Below are positions 46,471 through 57,500 of a DNA stretch of 64,000 nt, piece by piece; within the stretch, counting starts at the first letter, position 1, and each line of letters opens with the position of its first letter. A program made the translations under genes and the position numbers. Source of the stretch: Malaya genurostris (Eukaryota; Arthropoda; Insecta; Diptera; Culicidae). The DNA lies in contig NC_080572.1 in assembly GCF_030247185.1 (NCBI RefSeq), positions 236,593,336 through 236,657,335 of the forward strand, read 5' to 3'. A model generated the notes under the pieces. That model searched no databases and had not been told where the DNA came from. It saw nothing but the letters and a program-made list of their open reading frames with translations.

Positions 46471-46755
46471 CAAGGATAAATTTTTAAATATTACCATTTA
46501 ATTCTGTTATAAGTATATCACGTCACTTTACAAATTCACTATGTATCTCACGACACTATAAATCTTGTATAATAAACGTCACATCACATATGCACATTTC
46601 GAATACAATTTATATTCATCTTCAGTGTGATAGTTTTGTTTAGTTATTATTATTATACAAGATTTATAGTGTCGTGAGATACATAGTGAATTTGTAAAGT
46701 GACGTGATATACTTATAACAGAATTAAATGGTAATATTTAAAAATTTATCCTTGT
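46471..46755. mobile_element. Nested foldback MITE with about 100-bp arms
   Basis: The left arm CAAGGATAAATTTTTAAATA through ACGACACTATAAATCTTG is mirrored almost perfectly by 46655-46755. The loop of about 85 bp contains CATATGCACATTTCG. The high arm identity points to a recent element. Confidence 0.85.
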
Positions 46756-46757
46756 AC

Positions 46758-47684
46758 TAGGGTGGTCCTCATTTAGATTGAAATCTTAAATTTAACTTTC
46801 TTAATTGAACTCAAAAATGATTTTGTTGTACAATAAAGTTGTAGAAAATTGTGTTTGGAGCAACTTTGCTGAAGAAAGCACCTCTCTAGCTTTTCATTTT
46901 ATCGAGTTACATCAATTTTCCCGAAGAAAAGTAGGGTGGCTTCTGAAAAATCATTTTTTGTTCTAACTTTTTTGCGAAATGTTCTAAGGAAAAGTTGTCT
47001 TCAGAAGAGTTGTTGTACTAACCAATTAATTAATTTTTTTCTGAAATCTATTTTCGGCTGTAGTTTTTGTGTGTCTCATTTCTCGAATGGACAATGTATG
47101 GAACACTTGTAGAACTAATTTGATACTATCATTTTGCTGAAGAAAGTATGTTGATACGTTAAGGCGTTTAAGAGTTATGCAATGTTTTTGAGTTTTTTTA
47201 AGGTATTTTGAAAACTAATTTAAATAAGTTAAAAGAATAACACCCTCCCAATTTTCTCTTAAATTTTTACTTATATTATGAACTTTCAGGAACCGCATAG
47301 CATACATTTTTATCGATCTGGCACCTAATGAATATTGATATTTGAAGCTTGACTAGTTTTTGATGAAAAAATAATCATAACTTTTTACTGGTAGCTCATA
47401 TGAAAAAGTTTAGTTGAGCAAAATTATGCGCAATGGTTAATACAACAACTCTTCTGAAGACAACTTTTCCTTAGAACGTTTCACAAGTGATTTTTCAGGA
47501 GCCACCCTACTTTTATTCGGGAAAATTGATGTAACTCGATAAAATAAAAAGCTAGAGAGGTGCTTTCTTCAGCAAAGTTGTTCAAAACAAAATTTTCTAC
47601 AACTTTATTGTACAACAAAATCTTTTTTGAGTTCAATTAAGAAAGTTAGATTTCAGATTTCAATCTAAATGAGGACCACCCTAG
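46758..47684. mobile_element. TA-flanked MITE with about 260-bp inverted repeats
   Basis: The ends CTAGGGTGGTCCTCATTTAG and the inverse lie between TA at 46756-46757 and TA at 47685-47686. The arms extend about 260 bp and include AGCACCTCTCTAGC and CAGAAGAGTTGTTGTA. TA target duplication and long arms suggest a Tc1/mariner-driven MITE. Confidence 0.85.
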
Positions 47685-48269
47685 TAACATTTTTCATCAA
47701 AAGGAGCGCCATTTGATTACAAACAACTTGTATGAAGACACCAAGTACAAAAAATTAATATTTAATAGTGAAAATATTTTTGTCACGCTAATTTCCCTTT
47801 TCGGACCACTCTGCATTGTCCACATCATGTCCGTCACCCGACCGGTACCATACATCTTCTCTGTCCATCAAACACTAGTCTTCTCGCTCTTACCTATTTT
47901 TCGCTCAAGCACTGAGTAGGAGAGTGTATTTATAATCGCTTGTCACCTTCTCTACTGGTGCCAGTCGCTGGCTGGACATCGTCTTATATCATCGCTAGCT
48001 GAACTTAGTTATATGGCGACTTTACGTCAAACCAACTAAAAATTAATAAATCGATATTTCAAGAAGGTTCTGTCAAATTTTCCAGTCAATCGAAACAGCT
48101 CTTGTCTCTTCGCAGTATGAGATAAGCAAGGATAAGAGACGATCACTTCCAGAGTTTTGTTTCGATAGACTAGAAATTTTTTTTGAAATGTTTTACTATA
48201 ACAACGAACTTGGAAAAAAAATATTTTTAAAAAGTGTTAGACCCTACTCGCCTTCCTTTTAAAAGGGTA

Positions 48270-48475
48270 CATGCTGGGTTTGGGTTCAAACATTGGATCG
48301 GGAATTGAGCATTCAAACCCAATAGCCGATCCAAAAAATGAACCCGAAAGGCTCGGGTAAAGTTTATTTTCGGGTTCGGGTCGGATACGGGCAGATTTCC
48401 ATTTTTTAACGAGTACGGGTCCGATTCGGGTTGTGAACTACTCTCAGATTCAGGTCAGATACGGGATCGTCGTAA
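48270..48475. repeat. Degenerate CGGGTTCGGGT-rich repeat
   Basis: GGGTTCGGGTCGGATACGGG-like words dominate. It is the counterpart of 215-350 and 45480-45535 and lies beside copy C of the TTAA-flanked family. Confidence 0.5.
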
Positions 48476-48534
48476 GAAAACAAACTTTAATTGACGCAGC
48501 AGCTACTGACAAATGGCATATAAAAAAAACGTAT

Positions 48535-48685
48535 TACATGGGCGAAGGAAAACTTGGACCGCGTTTGGAACAACGTGATCTTTTCAGATAAATCTTTTTT
48601 TTGCAAGCACCAACACGTATGGGAAACCTCCACTCAAGGATGGCTTTTATCGTATCAAATAACGTTCACTGGCAACTCTTCACAT
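48535..48685 (+). pseudogene. Tc1-like transposase fragment
   Basis: After a frame change the plus strand reads ENLDRVWNNVIFSDKSFF, the segment around the second catalytic Asp of Tc1-type transposases (W..VIFSDES), followed by KHQHVWETSTQGW. A stop follows. Only this short block is recognisable. Confidence 0.6.
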
Positions 48686-48911
48686 GATTGAATCAGTGCC
48701 ATCAAAAAGAAACGGAAATCATCGCAACAACAAAAACCCGGCATGGCTCCTTTAACATAGAATCAACACCAGTGCGAGAGCGAATTTCTCTCGATGACAT
48801 TTCTGAGAATCAAAGGTTAGCACGCTGCTGCGAGGATCCTCTCTGAAGCAACAAACGGTCGCTTATTCTCGCTTCACGATCCGATTCTGTACAGGCAGTT
48901 GATAATTGCGA

Positions 48912-49062
48912 TAGAATCATTTTACTATTGCCGCTTATTCTAACTATGTGCATATAACCTTTGTACAAGTTGTGGCTATGAAAATGTCTGTGAATGCTCC
49001 ACACAAGGGTTTTGAAATATTGCAACCTAGTTAGAATTAGCGGCAATAGTAAAATGATTCTA
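48912..49062. mobile_element. 151-bp MITE with 35-bp inverted ends
   Basis: TAGAATCATTTTACTATTGC and CGCTTATTCTAACTA at the left are mirrored by TAGTTAGAATTAGCGGC and AATAGTAAAATGATTCTA at the right. The element is bounded by TA, as expected for a Tc1/mariner-type MITE. Confidence 0.8.
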
Positions 49063-49795
49063 TGAGAATCATCAAGTTGAATCATCGATTCGATTTTCTG
49101 CGATAATTGTCAACTTGCGATTCTCTCTTGGGAAATTCCACACAGCAACGATCATTATCAGACTGTAAATTTTTTTTAAGTGCGAATTTTTTTTTCTCTC
49201 ACGGTTCATGCATTGAGAGACTCAAGTTCTTGTAGCATCTTCTACCGGATTGAAAATGTTGTATACAATATAGATATCAATATAGCAGCTTCTGTCAAAT
49301 TTTCGGCAATCACCAACACTGTTTCCACTAATAGAATGTTCTAACGTATTGAGAGGTGGTTTAAAAAAAAAAACAGTTTCACTGAGCGAAAGAAAGCAGA
49401 GCTCGTATGAAATTCATTGAATTCACATATCACAAATACGATCCTGACGGTTTGGTTTTACTAATATTTTTAAAACGATTCTCTCGTAAAATACTGCCAC
49501 CAAAAATATTGTGCTTTCAGAATATTTTTTCCACGTTCTCATTTCTCTTTTATGATAAGTCGATAAATTATGTGAACAATCCTGAAAAAGATTATTTACT
49601 GCCGTGACATGGTTATACGAAATTGACAAATGCTGCCACAACACTGGTTCAAGTTGTTGCTTTAAAATTTTGGTTGATTGAAGATATTTACAGCAAGACA
49701 ACATTTTCGTAGGAAGTTTTCCTCGTAGTTAACAAGAAACTAAAACTAAAACTAAAACAAAAAAACAACGACTGAACATTTGTACAACATTTCGT
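49063..49795. other. No gene seen
   Basis: AT-rich sequence 3' of the minus-strand gene at 50.6-51.2 kb. No supported exon. Confidence 0.4.
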
Positions 49796-49796
49796 T

Positions 49797-49802
49797 TTTA
49801 TT
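49797..49802 (-). terminator. Candidate poly(A) signal for the upstream minus-strand gene
   Basis: AATAAA on the minus strand lies downstream of the exons at 50608-51242 in a T-rich setting. It would give a long 3' UTR containing the C run at 49909-49936. Confidence 0.35.
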
Positions 49803-49908
49803 CAACGAACAGCAAAAACAAAAAAAAAACTAGAAATATAAAAAAAAATCTACTAACCGAACAATCTAAATATTAGTAACATACAAAACATCCGCACTTC
49901 CGTCCACT

Positions 49909-49936
49909 CCCCCCCCCCCCCCCCCCCCCCCCCCCC
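49909..49936. repeat. Run of 28 C
   Basis: An uninterrupted mononucleotide tract. Length is likely to be polymorphic or mis-sized in the assembly. Confidence 0.9.
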
Positions 49937-49939
49937 TTT

Positions 49940-50607
49940 CTCCCTCTCTTACTCACGATCTAATCGGTTAGTAGTATTAGTAGTGGTAACCAACTTAGAA
50001 CAACCATTCAAATGCATTTTCCACTGTGACCTAATCGGTTTCTGTTTGTTGTTTTGAAACAGTGGAAAAGTCTATTCATGAACAAGAAGAAAAATTAAAC
50101 TACTCCAACTGAATGCAGTTAACATATTCTACGATCTAACGGTTCAAGTTAAATAAGTTAGTAAAGGTTAGGGGATTGATGGTGGGATAAGAAAAAAAAA
50201 GTTAACAACAACAGAAAACTGTTAGCATGGAACCACAATACAGTGCAGTGGTGGGAGGATTTCATGACGTTGCAATGGAAAGAGGGGATCGAATCAATCG
50301 ACGACGCACATGTGAGTAACGGTGTTAACCAGAACTTTGGAAATAACCACAACCGGACAGAAGAATCGATGGAAAACTTGGGTATCGATGAGGAACAATC
50401 TCGTGTCTGTGTGGGTAGGTATGTTTTTGTTTGTGTGTGTGTGTAGGTATGTAAGAAACTACAACATCCTACTAGCTAAGGGTTAGAAGGGTTAGAAAAT
50501 GAGTGATAAATGATCGGTGAGAGTTTATGGTTCTGATGAGTATCTAAGTTGTATCCGGAAGTTGAGGATGCAGAAAACGGCAGGCAACAGGAAATTGAAA
50601 GACTTAC
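49940..50607 (-). other. Probable intron and terminal exon/3' UTR, exact exon not fixed
   Basis: The donor at 50607 demands a further phase-0 exon downstream on the minus strand. Several acceptor-like sites occur near 50545 and 50535 with short frames to a stop near 50480, but none is clearly better than the rest. A GT-rich microsatellite lies near 50430-50446. Confidence 0.3.
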
Positions 50608-50662
50608 CGAACCGTCGCCATGATGATGTCGGTGTGCATGCTGCGGAATCTCGGTGGGTTCA
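50608..50662 (-). CDS. Third visible exon of an unrecognised precursor-like protein
   Basis: An acceptor GGTTCTAG precedes 50662 and a donor TCG|GTAAGT follows 50608. Joined to the two bases left over from the previous exon it encodes A, then EPTEIPQHAHRHHHGDGS, with no stop and phase 0 at the end. The His-rich run continues the low-complexity tail of the preceding exon. Confidence 0.6.
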
Positions 50663-50739
50663 CTAGAACCAAAACCAAAATATCATTCAATTGCTACCCC
50701 CACAAAGCCAATCTGTTCGTCAACCGAAAAAAAACTTAC

Positions 50740-51047
50740 GCTTCATCTTCATCGTCGTAGTTGTAATCGTAATCATCGTCATCATTGTCATAATCGTCTT
50801 CGCTTGTCTGCCGCCGGACCCTGCGGCCCTGAAGAAGCTGTTTTTGTCTTTGCTGCTGTTGCCGATGCTGATGATAATGATGTTGTTGTTGTTGTTGATG
50901 GTTGCCTTCTTCTGGGTGTTCGGTCCAGATCGACCACCAGCCAAAGTCCAATCCGGAGATGTCGTCCAGGGCTCTTTCCTTCATCTGTTGCGCGATAGTA
51001 TTGGCAATCAATTTTTCGCTGGGGAAAATTGTTTTGTCACAGCCAAT
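50740..51047 (-). CDS. Second visible exon: conserved-looking core, poly-Gln/His, furin-like site, acidic tail
   Basis: It runs from an acceptor GTGCCACAG before 51047 to a donor GC|GTAAGT at 50740/50739; 102 codons plus two bases, phase 0 in and phase 2 out. It encodes IGCDKTIFPSEKLIANTIAQ, QMKERALDDISGLDFGWWSI and WTEHPEEG, then a Gln/His run, GRRVRRQ, and an Asp/Tyr/Glu-rich tail. GRRVRR fits a basic proprotein-convertase site, which hints at a secreted precursor, but I do not recognise the family. The frame meets the neighbouring exons without a stop. Confidence 0.65.
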
Positions 51048-51119
51048 CTGTGGCACGCAAAAAGGGGAGGAAAATCAATAAAAAGACTCAAACCCTAGGC
51101 TAAGAAATCCTATAATTAC

Positions 51120-51242
51120 CAAGAATCCAATTCGGCCTAGTTTTCGCTTTGAGCTGTTTAGGTTATTTCGACCACGTCGAATGGCGTTCGTCGTCATTTG
51201 ATGTACTTCAAGCCGATTGACGTCGTCGATGACAAAATTTTC
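51120..51242 (-). CDS. First visible exon of the same unrecognised gene
   Basis: An acceptor TTATTATTACAG before 51242 and a donor TTG|GTAATT at 51120/51119 bound exactly 41 codons, phase 0 at both ends: ENFVIDDVNRLEVHQMTTNA followed by IRRGRNNLNSSKRKLGRIGF and L. No ATG exon with a matching donor lies between 51243 and the mucin stop at 51524. The 5' exons are therefore probably beyond the mucin gene, which would place the mucin inside an intron of this gene on the same strand. Confidence 0.65.
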
Positions 51243-51523
51243 CTGTAATAATAATAATAATGAAAAAAAGTATTTAGTTAACAATTGTCAACTGTGGAAA
51301 CCATCAATCAAACATATCACCATTGAGATCAATATTATAGTATAAGACAAAGAAAACGATTTGATTTAAACTTTAGAACTCGTTCAATATCGTCTATAAT
51401 ATTTTGATAAGGCATTCAAGCGAGGGCAATTAAAAAAATTGCACCAGCATGAAAAAGAAAACACGTTGAAAATATTTGTTGCGGAGCTTAGCTTAAGGTA
51501 TATTTCCGCTTAAATCAACTATA

Positions 51524-54500
51524 TTAGTTCTTTTTCCCGAAAAAATGTTCGAAAATTTCTTTTAACTTATCAACAAGTTCAATAGCTTTGTTGACAGCTT
51601 CTTCAACTTCTATAGTAGTTTGTGAGGAGGAGGTTGTAGATTCTCTAGTTGTGCTTAGTGTAGAATCTGTGGTGATTGTGTTGGATTGTCCAGTAGTGGT
51701 TGTCGACGAATCTGTTGTTGCGGACCCTTCAGTGGTGGTTGTCGACGAATCGGGTATTGTGGACCCTTCAGTGGTGGTTGTCGACGAATCTGGTATTGTG
51801 GACCCTTCAGTGGTGGTTGTCGACGAATCTGGTATTGTAGACCCTTCAGTGGTGGTTGTCGATGAATCGGGTATTGTGGACCCTTCAGTGGTGGTTGTCG
51901 ACGAATCTGTTATTGTGGGCTCTTCAGTGGTGGTTGTCGACGAATCTGTTATTGTGGACCCGTCAGTGGTGGTTGTCGACGAATCGGGTATTGTGGACCC
52001 TTCAGTGGTGGTTGTCGACGAATCTGGTATTGTGGACCCTTCAGTGGTGGTTGTCGACGAATCTGGTATTGTAGACCCTTCAGTGGTGGTTGTCGATGAA
52101 TCGGGTATTGTGGACCCTTCAGTGGTGGTTGTCGACGAATCTGTTATTGTGGACCCGTCAGTGGTGGTTGTCGACGAATCTGGTATTGTGGACCCTTCAG
52201 TGGTGGTTGTCGACGAATTTGGTATTGTAGACCCTTCAGTGGTGGTTGTCGATGAATCCGGTATTGTGGACCCTTCAGTGGTGGTTGTCGACGAATCTCG
52301 TATTGTGGACTCTTCAGTGGTGGTTGTCGATGAATCGTGTATTGTGGACCCTTCAGTGGTGGTTGTCGACGAATCTGGTATTGTGGACCCTTCAGTGGTG
52401 GTTGTCGACGAATCTGGTATTGTAGACCCTTCAGTGGTGGTTGTCGATGAATCGGGTATTGTGGACCCTTCAGTGGTGGTTGTCGATGAATCGGGTATTG
52501 TGGACCCTTCAGTGGTGGTTGTCGATGAATCGGGTATTGTGGACCCTTCAGTGGTGGTTGTCGATAAATCGGGTATTGTGGACCCTTCAGTGGTGGTTGT
52601 CGATGAATCGTGTATTGTGGACCCTTCAGTGGTGGTTGTCGATGAATCTGGTATTGTGGACCCTTCAGTGGTGGTTGTCGATGAATCGTGTATTGTGGAC
52701 CCTTCAGTGGTGGTTGTCGACGAATCTGGTATTGTGGACCCTTCAGTGGTGGTTGTCGACGAATCGGGTATTGTGGACCCTTCAGTGGTGGTTGTCGACG
52801 AATCTGGTATTGTGGACCCTTCAGTGGTGGTTGTCGACGAATCTGGTATTGTGGACCCTTCAGTGGTGGTTGTCGACGAATCTGGTATTGTAGACCCTTC
52901 AGTGGTGGTTGTCGATGAATCGGGTATTGTGGACCCTTCAGTGGTGGTTGTCGATAAATCGGGTATTGTGGACCCTTCAGTGGTGGTTGTCGATGAATCG
53001 TGTATTGTGGACCCTTCAGTGGTGGTTGTCGATGAATCTGGTATTGTGGACCCTTCAGTGGTGGTTGTCGATGAATCGTGTATTGTGGACCCTTCAGTGG
53101 TGGTTGTCGACGAATCTGGTATTGTGGACCCTTCAGTGGTGGTTGTCGACGAATCGGGTATTGTGGACCCTTCAGTGGTGGTTGTCGACGAATCTGGTAT
53201 TGTGGACCCTTCAGTGGTGGTTGTCGACGAATCTGGTATTGTAGACCCTTCAGTGGTGGTTGTCGACGAATCGGGTATTGTGGACCCTTCAGTGGTGGTT
53301 GTCGACGAATCTGTTATTGTGGACCCTTCAGTGGTGGTTGTCGACGAATCGGGTATTGTGGACCCTTCAGTGGTGGTTGTCGATGAATCGGGTATTGTAG
53401 ACCCTTCAGTGGTGATTGTCGATGAATCGGGTATTGTGGACCCTTCAGTGGTGGTTGTCGACGAATCTGTTATTGTGGACCCGTCAGTGGTGGTTGTCGA
53501 CGAATCTGGTATTGTGGACCCTTCAGTGGTGGTTGTCGACGAATCGGGTATTGTGGACCCTTCAGTGGTGGTTGTCGATGAATCGGGTATTGTGGACCCT
53601 TCAGTGGTGGTTGTCGATGAATCGGGTATTGTGGACCCTTCAGTGGTGGTTGTCGATGAATCGTGTATTGTGGACCCTTCAGTGGTGGTTGTCGACGAAT
53701 CTGTTATTGTGGACCCTTCAGTGGTGGTTGTCGATGAATCGGGTATTGTGGACCCTTCAGTGGTGGTTGTCGACGAATCTGGTATTGTGGACTCTTCAGT
53801 GGTGGTTGTCGACGAATCTGGTATTGTGGACCCTTCAGTGGTGGTTGTCGACGAATCTGGTATTGTGGACCCTTCAGTGGTGGTTGTCGATGAATCGGGT
53901 ATTGTAGACCCTTCAGTGGTGGTCGATGAATCGGGTATTGTGGACCCTTCAGTGGTGGTTGTCGACGAATCTGGTATTGTGGACCCTTCAGTGGTGGTTG
54001 TCGATGAATCGGGTATTGTGGACCCTTCAGTGGTCGTTGTCGATGAATCGGGTATTGTGGACCCTTCAGTGGTGGTTGTCGACGAATCTGGTATTGTGGA
54101 CCCTTCGGTGGTGGTTGTCGATGAATCGGGTATTGTGGACCCTTCAGTGGTGGTTGTCGACGAATCTGGTATTGTGGACCCTTCGGTGGTGGTTGTCGAT
54201 GAATCGGGTATTGTGGACCCTTCAGTGGTGGTTGTCGACGAATCTGGTATTGTGGACCCTTCGGTGGTGGTTGTCGATGAATCGGGTATTGTGGACCCTT
54301 CAGTGGTGGTTGTCGATGAATCGGGTATTGTGGACCCTTCAGTGGTGGTTGTCGACGAATCTGGTATTGTGGACCCTTCAGTGGTGGTTGTCGACGAATC
54401 TGGTATTGTGGACCCTTCAGTGGTGGTTGTCGATGAATCGGGTATTGTGGACCCTTCAGTGGTGGTTGTCGATGAATCTGGTATTGTGGACCCTTCAGTG

Positions 54501-57500
54501 GTGGTTGTCGATGAATCGGGTATTGTGGACCCTTCAGTGGTCGATGTCGATGAATCGGGTATTGTGGACCCTTCAGTGGTGGTTGTCGATGAATCGGGTA
54601 TTGTGGACCCTTCAGTGGTCGTTGTCGATGAATCGGGTATTGTGGACCCTTCAGTGGTGGTTGTCGATGAATCGGGTATTGTGGACCCTTCAGTGGTGGT
54701 TGTCGATGAATCGGGTATTGTGGACCCTTCAGTGGTGGTTGTCGACGAATCTGGTATTGTGGACCCTTCGGAGGTGGTTGTCGATGAATCGGGTATTGTG
54801 GACCCTTCAGTGGTGGTTGTCGATGAATCGGGTATTGTGGACCCTTCAGTGGTGGTTGTCGACGAATCTGATATTGTGGACCCTTCAGTGGTGGTTGTCG
54901 ACGAATCTGGTATTGTGGACCCTTCAGTGGTGGTTGTCGACGAATCTGGTATTGTGGACCCTTCAGTGGTGGTTGTCGATGCATCGGGTATTGTGGACCC
55001 TTCAGTGGTGGTTGTCGATGAATCTGGTATTGTGGACCCTTCAGTGGTGGTTGTCGACGAATCTGTTATTGTGGACTCTTCAGTGGTGGTTGTCGACGAA
55101 TCGGGTATTGTGGACCCTTCAGTGGTGGTTGTCGACGAATCGGGTATTGTGGACCCTTCAGTGGTGGTTGTCGACGAATCTGGTATTGTAGACCCTTCAG
55201 TGGTGGTTGACGACGAATCGGGTATTGTGGACCCTTCAGTGGTGGTTGTCGACGAATCTGGTATTGTGGACCCTTCAGTGGTGGTTGTCGACGAATCTGT
55301 TAATGTGGACCCTCCAGTGGTGGTTGTCGACGAATCTGTTATTGTGGACCCTTCAGTGGTGGTTGTCGACGAATCTGGTATTGTGGACCCTTCAGTGGTG
55401 GTTGTCGACGAATCTGGTATTGTGGACCCTTCAGTGGTGGTTGTCGACGAATCGGGTATTGTGGACCCTTCAGTGGTGGTTGTCGACGAATCTGGTATTG
55501 TAGACCCTTCAGTGGTGGTTGACGACGAATCTGGTATTGTGGACCCATCAGTGGTGGTTGTCGACGAATCTGTTAATGTGGACCCTCCAGTGGTGGTTGT
55601 CGATGAATCTGTTATTGTGGACCCTTCAGTGGTGGTTGACGACGAATCTGGTATTGTGGACCCTTCTGTGGTGGTTGTCGACGAATCTGGTATTATAGAC
55701 CCTTCAGTGGTGGTTGACGACGAATCTGGTATTGTGGACCCTTCAGTGGTGGTTGTCGATGAATCGGGTATTGTGGACCCTTCAGTGGTGGTTGTCGACG
55801 AATCTGGTATTGTGGACCCTTCAGTGGTGGTTGTCGACGAATCTGGTATTGTAGACCCTTCAGTGGTGGTTGTCGACGAATCGGGTATTGTGGACCCGTC
55901 AGTGGTGGTCGTCGATGAATCGGGTATTGTGGACCCTTCAGTGGTGGTTGTCGACGAATCTGGTATTGTGGACCCTTCAGTGGTGGTTGTCGACGAATCT
56001 GGTATTGTAGACCCTTCAGTGGTGGTTGACGACGAATCTGGTATTGTGGACCCTTCAGTGGTGGTTGTCGACGAATCGGGTATTGTGGACCCTTCAGTGG
56101 TGGTTGTCGACGAATCTGTTAATGTGGACCCTCCAGTGGTGGTTGTCGATGAATCTGTTATTGTGGACCCTTCAGTGGTGGTTGACGACGAATCTGGTAT
56201 TGTGGGCCCGTCTGTGGTGGTTGTCGACGAATCTGGTATTGTGGACCCTTCAGTGGTGGTTGTCGACGAATCTGTTAATGTGGACCCTCCAGTGGTGGTT
56301 GTCGACGAATCTGTTATTGTGGACCCTTCAGTGGTGGTTGTCGACGAATCTGGTATTGTGGACCCTTCAGTGGTGGTTGTCGACGAATCTGGTATTGTGG
56401 ACCCTTCAGTGGTGGTTGTCGACGAATCGGGTATTGTGGACCCTTCAGTGGTGGTTGTCGACGAATCTGGTATTGTAGACCCTTCAGTGGTGGTTGACGA
56501 CGAATCTGGTATTGTGGACCCTTCAGTGGTGGTTGTCGACGAATCGGGTATTGTGGACCCTTCAGTGGTGGTTGTCGACGAATCTGGTATTGTGGACCCT
56601 TCAGTGGTGGTTGTCGACGAATCTGTTAATGTGGACCCTCCAGTGGTGGTTGTCGATGAATCTGTTATTGTGGACCCTTCAGTGGTGGTTGACGACGAAT
56701 CTGGTATTGTGGGCCCTTCTGTGGTGGTTGTCGACGAATCTGGTATTGTGGACCCTTCAGTGGTGGTTGTCGACGAATCTGGTATTGTGGACCCTTCAGT
56801 GGTGGTTGTCGATGAATCGGGTATTGTGGACCCTTCAGTGGTTGTCGATGAATCGGGTATTGTGGACCCTTCAGTGGTGGTTGACGACGAATCTGGTATT
56901 GTGGGCCCTTCTGTGGTGGTTGTCGACGAATCTGGTATTGTGGACCCTTCAGTGGTGGTTGTCGACGAATCTGGTATTGTGGACCCTTCAGTGGTGGTTG
57001 TCGATGAATCGGGTATTGTGGACCCTTCAGTGGTGGTTGTCGACGAATCTGGTATTGTGGACCCTTCAGTGGTGGTTGTCGATGAATCGGGTATTGTGGA
57101 CCCTTCAGTGGTTGTCGATGAATCGGGTATTGTGGACCCTTCAGTGGTGGTTGTCGATGAATCTGTTATTGTGGACCCTTCAGTGGTGGTTGACGACGAA
57201 TCTGGTATTGTGGGCCCTTCTGTGGTGGTTGTCGACGAATCTGGTATTGTGGACCCTTCAGTGGTGGTTGTCGACGAATCTGGTATTGTGGACCCTTCAG
57301 TGGTGGTTGTCGATGAATCGGGTATTGTGGACCCTTCAGTGGTTGTCGATGAATCGGGTATTGTGGACCCTTCAGTGGTGGTTGTCGATGAATCGGGTAT
57401 TGTGGACCCTTCAGTGGTGGTTGTCGATGAATCGGGTATTGTGGACCCTTCAGTGGTGGTTGTCGACGAATCTGTTATTGTGGACCCTTCAGTGGTGGTC

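Larger units (their letters stand above)
46310..47797. mobile_element. Outer foldback element hosting two further elements
   Basis: The left arm 46310-46436 (GGGAAATTAGGGTGACAAAA, TGGCGCTCCTTTTGATGAAA) is repeated inverted at 47685-47797. The central part is taken up by two elements, 46471-46755 and 46758-47684. Confidence 0.8.
45565..48245 (-). mobile_element. TTAA-flanked element, copy C, split by nested insertions
   Basis: Two separated blocks, 45565-46095 and 48055-48245, align in reverse with copy B: AGAGTGCAAAATTTG, TGTATCTCAGTGAAAAC and GGTCTAACAC-type sequence before TTTTAAAAGG. About 1.96 kb of other elements separates them, so copy C is the oldest layer here. Confidence 0.55.
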
